Of a stretch of 29,284 bases of DNA, positions 23,834 to 29,284 are shown piece by piece. Each line of letters starts with the position of its first letter. Position 1 is the stretch's first letter. Made by a program: the position numbers and the translations under genes. The stretch is from Caldifarciminota bacterium (lineage in GTDB: Bacteria > Hydrothermota > Tepidihabitantia > Tepidihabitantales > Tepidihabitantaceae). The notes beneath the pieces were generated by a model. The model was given only the letters and a program-made list of their open reading frames with translations, was not told where the DNA came from and made no database searches. The stretch is taken from assembly GCA_903908785.1 (NCBI GenBank), contig CAIVTL010000008.1:1-29284 (forward strand), read 5' to 3'.

Positions 23834-24671
23834 TCCTCGTGAGTCCTTCTTCGGTCAGCGTACGCTGGCCCGAGTCGCTGAGCACGTACTCGATGAAGGC
23901 CTTGGCCGTGCCGGTGGCTTCGCCGTTGGTAAGGAATAGGAACTGGCGTACGACCGGGTACCGGCCGCTGCGGATTGTGGCCTCGGTCGGAGCGACGCCG
24001 CCCAGCAGAATTGCAGCGACGCGTTCGTCAATCAGGCCGGAGGAGATATAGCCGATTGCCGCCGGGTCGGAGGCGACGATTTCGCGCACCGAGCCGTTTG
24101 AGTCCTGCACCAGAGCGTCGGGCGCGAACGCGGCCGGGTTCGCTTTGCCGTCCTTGTCCTTCGGCATGCCCGCGACCATCACCTTCTCCTCGAAGCTCGC
24201 GCGCGTGCCAGAACCTTCCTCGCGCGTGATGGGCGTGATTCGCTGATTTGGACCGCCGAGTTCCTTCCAGTTTCGGATGCGGCCGGCGAAGACGTCGCGC
24301 GCCTGCTCCAGGGTCATGACCCGTACCGGGTTTCGGGCATTTACGATCAGGGCAATCGCATCGTGGGCGATGGGGATCTCGACCAGGCCTTTCTCTTCAG
24401 GAGTGAGTTCGCGCGAGGACATGCCGATAGCGCAGATTCGGCTTTGACATGCGCGGATGCCGGCCGATGAGCCGCCGCCCTGCACGCTGATTTCCGCATC
24501 CGGGTGGGCGCGCGTGTAAAGCTCTGCCAGTCGTTCGGCAAATGGCTCGACCGACGTGGAACCGGCGAGGGTAATCGCCGTCTTGGAGGCGCGACTGCAG
24601 CCGAGCGGCAGCAGGAGCGCCGCGACGACGAACAGGCGGGCAAGCCCGCGAGATGATGAGTGCGTAATCAT
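23826..24671 (-). CDS. pstS: Phosphate-binding lipoprotein PstS
   Basis: A 281-residue phosphate-binding protein, lipid-anchored: the signal peptide ends in the lipobox LPLGC (Cys near residue 25). Phosphate-binding motifs are AGSTSVEP, GGGSSAGI and TREEGSGTRASFE, all in the usual order. It captures phosphate in the periplasm for PstCAB. The ATG at 24671 is chosen because the signal peptide begins there; an upstream TTG at 24710 would add 13 residues and sits in the promoter. It leads the operon pstS-pstC-pstA-pstB-pstB and is preceded by a Pho-box-like array. No phoU, phoB or phoR is in the window. Confidence 0.93.
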   Translation of the reverse strand: MITHSSSRGLARLFVVAALLLPLGCSRASKTAITLAGSTSVEPFAERLAELYTRAHPDAEISVQGGGSSAGIRACQSRICAIGMSSRELTPEEKGLVEIPIAHDAIALIVNARNPVRVMTLEQARDVFAGRIRNWKELGGPNQRITPITREEGSGTRASFEEKVMVAGMPKDKDGKANPAAFAPDALVQDSNGSVREIVASDPAAIGYISSGLIDERVAAILLGGVAPTEATIRSGRYPVVRQFLFLTNGEATGTAKAFIEYVLSDSGQRTLTEEGLTRIK

Positions 24672-24709
24672 GCCATTTGTCGAACCGCTATGCCTTGGAT
24701 AGCACCCCA

Positions 24710-24763
24710 ATAATATGGAAAGGAATCAAGCTGGTATTAGGTCTGTGTTAAGCGAGTGTTAAG
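24710..24763 (-). promoter_or_regulatory. Pho box (four half-sites) and -10 of the pst operon
   Basis: On the minus strand four 8-mers, each separated by exactly 3 nt (11-bp period), run CTTAACAC (24763-24756), CTTAACAC (24752-24745), CCTAATAC (24741-24734), CTTGATTC (24730-24723). Seven bases on is a -10 TATTAT (24715-24710). The TTAACA direct repeats at 11-bp spacing match the Bacillus PhoP box and the layout of PhoB boxes. Phosphate-starvation control is a strong inference. Confidence 0.75.
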
Positions 24764-24807
24764 ACCGGTTGTTCGCCCGGAGACCAAAACTGAACTGCCA
24801 AGCGCAG

Positions 24808-24849
24808 ATTCGTAACCCGCAACCCGCAACTCGTAACTCGTAACTCTCA
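24808..24849. repeat. Heptamer array (6 units) in the pstS/isomerase divergent region
   Basis: attcgta-acccgca-acccgca-actcgta-actcgta-actctca. It lies between the Pho box and the promoter of the rightward gene. Confidence 0.75.
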
Positions 24850-24857
24850 AGATACGC

Positions 24858-24890
24858 TTGACTCTGGGACACGCATTTCTATAATCGCAC
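24858..24890 (+). promoter_or_regulatory. Strong sigma70-like promoter with leaderless geometry
   Basis: TTGACT (24858-24863), 16-bp spacer and a perfect TATAAT (24880-24885), then only 5 nt to the GTG at 24891. Transcription should start at the GTG itself. Confidence 0.75.
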
Positions 24891-25754
24891 GTGCATCCGT
24901 CCGGAACTGTCCGACAGAGGCCGCAAAGGCCAACGGTTCGGCAGCGGCTGGGCATCCAGATTCTCTTTGATTTCTCAAGTATCACCGACGCCATCGGCTT
25001 CTGCTCCGAACACGGTCTCGCCGTGCTCGAACTCAACCTCGGCAACATCGAGTTCCAACGGCAACTGGCCGACGCGGGCGAGCGGAGGCGGATTCGGGCG
25101 GCCGCGCTCCGGCAGGGCGTGGCGCTGGCGATTCACGCAATCGACGGGCCGTCTTTCTTTATCCCCAGCGACACGGTGCGCGCGGCCGGGGTCCGGCAGC
25201 TCAAGCAGGAGCTCGACTGGGCACGCGGCATCGGCGCGCGGAACGTCACCATGCACCTCGGGTTCGACATGAACTTCGGGCTCGATGGCGGTGCGCGCTA
25301 CACCCATCAGCAGTTTCCGGACTACTTCCGGAAGGCCATCTCCGAATCCCTGGCCGAACTGAAGGCCTACGCGCGCGGCCGGGCGCGGCTCTGCGTCGAG
25401 AACGTCGGCGGGTTCCGGTACGGGATGTTGCCGCCGATTCTCGATAGGTTAGTTGGCGGGAATCTCGGCTTGTGCTTCGACCTCGGGCACCTGAATATCC
25501 AGCCGCCGAAGCAGCGCACGAAAGAGCTTGCGTTCTTCCGCAAGCACCGGCAGAGCATCTTCCACAGCCACGTCCACGACAACTCGGGGCTGCGCGACGA
25601 GCACAGCGCGCTCGGCCGGGGCCGGATTGACTTCGTGCCGTTCTTCCGCCTGCTTGAGAAGACCGATGCGCTTGTGGTCTTCGAGGTCCGGCCGAAAGAG
25701 GCGGCGCTGGAAAGCCTACGCTACTTCGAGAAGGAGATTGAACCACACCTCTGA
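24891..25754 (+). CDS. Xylose-isomerase-like TIM-barrel protein (sugar phosphate isomerase/epimerase family)
   Basis: A 287-residue AP-endonuclease-2/xylose-isomerase-like TIM barrel. Metal-ligand-type motifs are in order: MHLGFD (about 122-127), LCVENVGGF (about 165-173), LCFDLGHLN (about 194-202), IFHSHVHDNSG (about 223-233), DEHSALGRGRIDF (about 236-248) and VVFEVRP near 264. The substrate cannot be deduced. The GTG start is supported by the promoter ending 5 nt upstream and the lack of any Shine-Dalgarno or downstream ATG before the fold; the first ~20 residues are not conserved-looking. Divergent from pstS. Confidence 0.85.
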   Translation: MHPSGTVRQRPQRPTVRQRLGIQILFDFSSITDAIGFCSEHGLAVLELNLGNIEFQRQLADAGERRRIRAAALRQGVALAIHAIDGPSFFIPSDTVRAAGVRQLKQELDWARGIGARNVTMHLGFDMNFGLDGGARYTHQQFPDYFRKAISESLAELKAYARGRARLCVENVGGFRYGMLPPILDRLVGGNLGLCFDLGHLNIQPPKQRTKELAFFRKHRQSIFHSHVHDNSGLRDEHSALGRGRIDFVPFFRLLEKTDALVVFEVRPKEAALESLRYFEKEIEPHL

Positions 25755-25802
25755 GGAAATGACCAGTTGCCAATGACCGAGACCCGAGCCGCGTCCGGCC
25801 GC

Positions 25803-25884
25803 TGTCATTCCGAGCGAAGCGAGGAATCTCGCCTCGCTGCCGTGGCAGCCGAGATTCCTCGTCGCCGTGCTCCTCGGAATGACA
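25803..25884. mobile_element. MITE/REP-like palindromic element (82 bp)
   Basis: Terminal inverted repeats tgtcattccgag (25803-25814) and ctcggaatgaca (25873-25884) are perfect over 12 bp. Inside, cgaggaatctcg and cgagattcctcg form a second inverted pair, so the whole element folds into one long imperfect hairpin. I recall this type of sequence (tcattccgag...gaggaatct) as a dispersed intergenic repeat in many unrelated bacterial genomes. No coding capacity. Confidence 0.8.
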
Positions 25885-25963
25885 TGACTTGCGCTCAAGG
25901 CCTTTCCCGAAATCCGATCCGGAAGACCGAAACCGTGAAGCGGTACCAGGAGCAGAGTTCGCC

Positions 25964-26329
25964 ATGAGCAGAACAGCACGGCTCGAACAGCTTGAGCAGG
26001 AGTGCCGCGAGCGAGGCGTCAAGCTCATCTACGACGACCTGCGCAGCGACGGGGGCCTGTGCCGCCTGCGCGACGGCTACTACCTGATTCTGAACCGGCG
26101 CCTGGCATCCGAAACCAAGGCCCGCATCATCGCCGACGCGCTGGCGCGCGTCGGGGACCGTCCCCGCATGGGGACTGTTCCCAAAACCGAATCCGCGAGC
26201 CCCGAGCCGGCAGCGCAGCCGTTGCCCGCGGCGACTGAGCCGGTCATCGAAGAACGTCCGGAGCCGGTGTACGAAGAGCACCTGACCGGTGTTCCCGTCG
26301 CAGCCGGCGTCACGGACGACCAGAGCTAA
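25964..26329 (+). CDS. Small conserved hypothetical protein
   Basis: A 121-residue protein. The first ~65 residues are compact and charged (LEQLEQECRERGVKLIYDDL, GGLCRLRDGYYLILNRRL, KARIIADALARV) and look like a small hypothetical family I recall from several deep-branching bacteria, without known function. The ATG at 25964 is preferred over an upstream GTG/ATG extension because AGGAG lies 11 nt before it and the upstream residues are unlike the family. The C-terminal half is low-complexity Pro/Glu/Ala-rich and includes two palindromic repeats in frame (26153-26182). No signal peptide. Confidence 0.7.
   Translation: MSRTARLEQLEQECRERGVKLIYDDLRSDGGLCRLRDGYYLILNRRLASETKARIIADALARVGDRPRMGTVPKTESASPEPAAQPLPAATEPVIEERPEPVYEEHLTGVPVAAGVTDDQS
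26153..26182. repeat. Two copies of the palindrome GGGGACnGTCCCC inside a coding region
   Basis: ggggaccgtcccc (26153-26165, perfect around its centre) and ggggactgttccc (26170-26182) lie 4 bp apart and encode DRPRMGTVP at the start of the variable tail. Confidence 0.6.
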
Positions 26330-26348
26330 TCCCGGATTGGAGAACCAA

Positions 26349-26369
26349 CGGCGGGCATAGAGCCCGCCG
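26349..26369. terminator. Hairpin between convergent genes
   Basis: CGGCGGGC (26349-26356) and GCCCGCCG (26362-26369) pair perfectly over 8 bp with a 5-nt loop, between the stops at 26329 (+) and 26408 (-). It lacks a T-tract, as does the hairpin at 70-94. Confidence 0.55.
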
Positions 26370-26407
26370 CTGCACTCGTACGGCGTATCCAGTCTGCCGT
26401 CTGGCAG

Positions 26408-27835
26408 TTATCGCACCACGGCCTTCAATGGGACGCTCGTTCCGCCCGCGTTGACGAGTATGTAGTAGACGCCGCGGGAGACGCGCGCGCCGTGGCTGTC
26501 GGTTCTATTCCAGAAGACGCGGTGCCGCCCGGCCGGCTGGTTCTCTGCAACCAAGGCCTTGACGTCACGGCCAAGCAGGTCATACACCGAAACCTGCACC
26601 CGGCATTGCGACTCGACGTGGTACTCAAGCTCGATTCCTGCCGGCGATTCGCGCAGACTTGCGCGCGCAGCCGGGCGCGGGCTCGACGCGGGCGACTCAG
26701 CAATCCCGTAGCCCACATCGCGCAGGACGAAGATGGCGTTGCTGTCAACCCCGATGGCGAAGATGCGCTGCCGAATCGGGTCAATCTGGATGTCAGCCGG
26801 GCCGAAGTGGCCCAGGGACAGGCTCTCGACAATGACTGAGTCGGTATTGCAGTCAAAGACCTTCAGATACCTGCAGCCCATGTCTACGTAGAGACGGTTG
26901 CTCCAGGGAGTCCACTTCACCCAGAGTGCACCCCACCCGCTGCGGGCATATTCAACCTTCTTCAGCACCGAATCGGTCGCGCAGTCCACTACCCACAGGG
27001 TGTCCGGAAGCCCCCCCGCGTTCGACCCGACGATGTAGACTCTGTCGTCGCGGGTATTGAGGGCGATGGGGTTGAGGTCGCCATTGACGATTCCGAGCCG
27101 GAAGACACGGAGTATTGAGTCATCCTCGTTGTCAATGACCGCGGCGTACCCCCTGAATGGGGCGCCCGGGCCGAAGTAGGCTTTGCGGTGCAGGTAGCTG
27201 AATCTAGGCTCATTCGTCGAGGACGTGAATGAACTTATGTCTATGAACTTGACGAACTGGCCGGACACATGGTCGTAGACGGCAAGAAGCGGGGGGGCGC
27301 CCCACTTGCCCATTCCGACGTAGAGCTTGCGACCGACCGAGTCCCATCCGGCGGGACCCACGCCGTATCCTTCGATGGGCGAGGCTATCCGGCGCACGAT
27401 TGTGTCCGATGCACCATCGTAGGCGAACATCGAGTCGCTGTTGTGGCAGTACAGCAAGTCAAGACCGCTGGCATACACAGACCCGCCTCCGGTCAGCGGC
27501 AGCCTCTTGATAATCGTGTCTGCGTCGGCGTCTATGACCAGCGTGATGCCATTGGACCCCGAACTGATCTGGGCGTACATCCTATGCCTGCGCCAGTTCC
27601 ACGTGAACGGGTGGACCTCGGCCTGCGGGATGGCAGGGATTCTCGCGACCACCTGATAGGTCGAGCACTCCAGCACGATGATTTCAGAGTCCCGCGTGCC
27701 CATGTAGAGCTTGTTGAGCTCGGGAACGTAGTGCGAATACAGGAGCCCGGTCCCCACAGGAAGACGGATTACCGTGTCGATGGCCACCTGGGACAACGCA
27801 AGAGCCGGAATGAGCAAAAGCAGACATCGCTTCAC
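26408..27835 (-). CDS. Secreted beta-propeller protein with FlgD/T9SS-like C-terminus
   Basis: A 475-residue secreted protein. The GTG at 27835 is chosen: GGAG lies 5 nt upstream and the signal peptide (MKRCLLLLIPALALSQ) begins there; the frame is open 40 codons further but unlike a protein. The body has about seven YVTN-like blades (NKLYMGTRDSEIIVLEC, RKLYVGMGKWG, DRVYIVGSNAGG, NRLYVDMGCRYLKVFDC, QRIFAIGVDSNAIFVL), without the paired cysteines of the two larger propellers. The last ~85 residues form a FlgD-Ig/type-IX-like tail (VQVSVYDLLGRDVKALV, GRHRVFWNRTDSHGARVSRGVYYILV). Role unknown. Confidence 0.85.
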   Translation of the reverse strand: MKRCLLLLIPALALSQVAIDTVIRLPVGTGLLYSHYVPELNKLYMGTRDSEIIVLECSTYQVVARIPAIPQAEVHPFTWNWRRHRMYAQISSGSNGITLVIDADADTIIKRLPLTGGGSVYASGLDLLYCHNSDSMFAYDGASDTIVRRIASPIEGYGVGPAGWDSVGRKLYVGMGKWGAPPLLAVYDHVSGQFVKFIDISSFTSSTNEPRFSYLHRKAYFGPGAPFRGYAAVIDNEDDSILRVFRLGIVNGDLNPIALNTRDDRVYIVGSNAGGLPDTLWVVDCATDSVLKKVEYARSGWGALWVKWTPWSNRLYVDMGCRYLKVFDCNTDSVIVESLSLGHFGPADIQIDPIRQRIFAIGVDSNAIFVLRDVGYGIAESPASSPRPAARASLRESPAGIELEYHVESQCRVQVSVYDLLGRDVKALVAENQPAGRHRVFWNRTDSHGARVSRGVYYILVNAGGTSVPLKAVVR

Positions 27836-27927
27836 AACAACTCCAATCCGCGGGGGAAGAGGGACACTTCCCCGATTTCTTTTCGGATGTGTGTCAAGGG
27901 CGAGAGGATTCCTGTCCAAGGTAGGAC

Positions 27928-27955
27928 ATGTTACCGGCGTTCCGGGATATGTCAA
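27928..27955 (-). promoter_or_regulatory. Probable promoter of the propeller gene
   Basis: On the minus strand TTGACA (27955-27950), 16-bp spacer, TAACAT (27933-27928), giving a leader of about 85 nt. A second TTGACA (27897-27892) lacks a good -10. Confidence 0.5.
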
Positions 27956-28018
27956 GCTGCGGTCGGGCGGGCATGCAATCCACTGTCACTCGCACGATGG
28001 CATTCGACGGCAGCGACG

Positions 28019-28102
28019 AACCGGGTCTACTTCGTGCGCGAGGAGCGAGCACCAACCCAAGCACAAGGTCACGCCGTCCGCAAGGTCATCGTCACCCGGT
28101 AG
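28019..28102 (+). pseudogene. Orphan sorting-tail remnant
   Basis: The plus strand reads NRVYFVREERAPTQAQ...HAVRKVIVTR and then TAG at 28100. This is the last strand pair of the propeller/protease tails, without any propeller or LLDxAGR segment upstream. It is the stranded 3' end of a lost secreted-protein gene. It ends in KVIVTR like the protein at 7912. Confidence 0.65.
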
Positions 28103-28148
28103 CCAAGGGCGGCCGGAAGGCCTGACACCCCGGCGGCCAATCTCTGAT

Positions 28149-28166
28149 GCCCCAAATCGGGGCTTT
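28149..28166. terminator. Weak hairpin with short T-run
   Basis: GCCCC-aaatc-GGGGC (28149-28163) followed by TTT, 47 bp past the remnant's stop. It could be the old terminator of the lost gene. The rest of 28103-28286 shows nothing else. Confidence 0.35.
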
Positions 28167-28286
28167 CCGGAGCTGAAACCGAGCAGAACCAGCCCGGAAC
28201 GGAAGATGGTGCAGTTAGGGGAGCTTCAACCGACATAAGTAGGCGAAAGAAGTCCTGTTAGGCGCAGTCAAGGTCGCCTAAATCGA

Positions 28287-28574
28287 CACTCCGGGAACCG
28301 CGGTGCGAACCGTTCTCAGGACGGTTCCCGGGGTGGTTTCCAGGGGGACTCTCGCGGGGGTTTGCGGGCAGGTCCTCTCCGCGATTCTGCTGGTGATTTG
28401 CAGCGCGACATGCGGGCCTTTTCGGAAGGCGATTTGCGGACGGGTTCTTGCGGCGATTGCCAATCCGACTTGCGAGACGATTCGTATCGCGACTCCGAAG
28501 CCGAGTCGCGGCGCGATTTGCAGAGGGACTTGCGGGCCGTTTCCGACTGCGATTTGCGCGGCGATTCGCGGAGG
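28287..28574. repeat. Degenerate 12-bp-period array C (24 units)
   Basis: Twenty-four 12-bp units in constant phase, for example gatttgcagcgc, gatttgcggacg, gacttgcgagac, gactccgaagcc, gacttgcgggcc, gatttgcgcggc, gattcgcggagg; consensus about gatttgcgggcg. The phase and the gact-c core resemble array A. Frames on both strands are open and show tetrapeptide periodicity, for example a 126-codon minus-strand frame (28278-28658) beginning 77 bp past the hicA stop. Whether it is translated is unknown. Confidence 0.8.
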
Positions 28575-28735
28575 AAAAGACTGCTGAAAAGCGCGGATCA
28601 GGAAGCGGCCGCGCCGCGGGTGACCAGTCTGCAGGTTGCTGCCTGGGTCGTTTGCCACATTCCCGATTGCCGATTGTTGACCAGCGGAGAGCGGACGGCG
28701 GTTAGCGGTCCGCGGCGCGCGGGTCGCATTCGCCG

Positions 28736-28954
28736 CTACGTGTTGTTGAACTCCTCCACGCTCACACCCATCTCACGGACGATCGCGCGGAGGGTTCCGA
28801 TTGGGATGTCTCCCGGGTGCCTGGGCACTGGGATGGTGATGTCCTTTTCGGCAAGGTAGTAGACCGGGTGCCGGCTGGTTCGAATTTCGCGGTAGCCGTG
28901 GCGTTTCAGCTTTGAGGCCAACTCCCGCTAGGAGATGCGGACGAGCTTAGGCAT
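28736..28954 (-). pseudogene. hicA: HicA-like toxin gene with nonsense codon 9
   Basis: HicA is the mRNA-cleaving toxin of HicBA modules. The ATG at 28954 overlaps the hicB stop by 8 nt, the usual coupled arrangement, and reads MPKLVRIS, then an in-frame TAG (28930-28928), then RELASKLKRHGYREIRTSRH and on to a normal HicA end (PVPRHPGDIPIGTLRAIVREMG). The dsRNA-binding-like fold and the putative catalytic His (TSRHPVYY) are intact after the stop. The affected position is usually Gly/Gly-like (SG-RE). Either the toxin is inactivated or it is restarted internally (an ATG-free TTG/GTG-type start near 28915), or the TAG is an assembly error. Confidence 0.75.
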
Positions 28955-29186
28955 GTACCGGGCGCCGGTACACGTTCACTCCGCCGTAGCGAACCCGCCT
29001 CAACTTCAGGGCCGCGACCTTGCGGCGGGCTTCCAGGCAGCTCTCGATGGCGTCTACCGCGTTACGGTAGGCCTCTTCAAGCGTCTTGCCGGATGCGACG
29101 CAGCCGCGAATCGCCGGGACCGTGGCGGTGAAGATGCCGTCCTCGTCCTGGAAGTAGTTGATGTCGAATTCCTGATAGGCTTTCAT
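28947..29186 (-). CDS. hicB: HicB-family antitoxin
   Basis: A 79-residue HicB antitoxin. The partial RNase-H-like core reads FDINYFQDEDGIFTATVPAIRGCVASGKTLEEAYRNAVDAIESCLEA, with the family motifs DEDG-F-A-VP-hhGC and G-T-eEA. It normally binds HicA and represses the operon. There is no long C-terminal HTH domain, so it is the short type. The ATG at 29186 lacks a Shine-Dalgarno and lies 7 nt after a -10 box, so the mRNA is probably leaderless. hicB precedes hicA and overlaps its start. Confidence 0.88.
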   Translation of the reverse strand: MKAYQEFDINYFQDEDGIFTATVPAIRGCVASGKTLEEAYRNAVDAIESCLEARRKVAALKLRRVRYGGVNVYRRPVHA

Positions 29187-29193
29187 CGCGCCT

Positions 29194-29222
29194 AGTATAC
29201 GCTGCCGCTGCCCGGTGGTCAA
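29194..29222 (-). promoter_or_regulatory. Sigma70-like promoter of hicBA, leaderless geometry
   Basis: On the minus strand TTGACC (29222-29217), 17-bp spacer, TATACT (29199-29194), then 7 nt to the hicB ATG at 29186. Confidence 0.65.
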
Positions 29223-29284
29223 AGGTCGCGACTGGCCGCCGTTGACCCGCACCAGTGGCGCGATAGCATTGAACATACGCACAA

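Noticed and set aside
27269..28102. A 277-codon plus-strand frame ending in the sorting-tail remnant
   Set aside because: Most of it is antisense to the propeller gene at 26408-27835. Only the last ~28 codons resemble a real protein and are reported as a remnant.
28278..28658. A 126-codon minus-strand frame downstream of hicA as a third gene of the module
   Set aside because: Two-thirds of it is array C, other frames are open too, and no start signal is visible. Mentioned only as a possibility.

Overview
This looks like a chromosomal window from an uncultured, GC-rich, Gram-negative bacterium. The outer-membrane beta-barrel proteins with carboxypeptidase-regulatory and plug domains, the YVTN-type propellers ending in a 'GVYFVR...KVVVxR' sorting-like tail, and the FlgD-like C-termini resemble the FCB superphylum and candidate division WOR-3/Stahlbacteria. 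That placement is an inference. Promoters are E. coli-like (TTGAC-N16/17-TAnnnT), not of the Bacteroidota type. Several genes have clear Shine-Dalgarno sites, while others appear to be transcribed from the start codon itself. There are no rRNA or tRNA genes, CRISPR arrays or intact insertion sequences that I can see.

Layout. (1) 114-7788: three paralogous outer-membrane beta-barrel/TonB-receptor-like genes, one leftward and two rightward in tandem; the rightward pair shares an almost identical promoter/start block. (2) 7912-16578: secreted proteins, namely a 16-repeat YVTN propeller, a small convergent FG-GAP-like protein, then an operon-like pair of a second 16-repeat propeller and a subtilisin-like protease that share a C-terminal module. 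(3) 16699-18003: a YihY/BrkB membrane protein, followed by about 1.2 kb without a recognised gene but with two 12-bp-period degenerate repeat arrays. (4) 19179-19787: a thioredoxin-fold (ATP10-like) secreted protein with a sorting-tail remnant after its stop codon. (5) 20201-24671: a leftward phosphate transport operon pstS-pstC-pstA-pstB-pstB preceded by a four-half-site Pho box. (6) 24891-27835: a sugar-isomerase-like TIM barrel on a leaderless promoter, a MITE-like palindromic element, a small conserved hypothetical, and a convergent propeller protein. (7) 28019-29186: a sorting-tail remnant, a third 12-bp-period array, and a hicBA module whose hicA carries a nonsense codon.

Three things stand out. 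First, the DNA is full of short phased repeats: 7-bp (some 8-bp) arrays in most intergenic gaps, found again in frame inside coding regions at the same two loops of the sorting tail and at the PstB N-termini; and three 12-bp-period arrays of 11, 23 and 24 units. Second, the two PstB ATPases are degenerate in complementary motifs, as expected of an obligate heterodimer with one catalytic and one dead ATP site. Third, at least four genes have sigma70-like promoters whose -10 box ends only 5-8 nt before the start codon, implying leaderless mRNAs.
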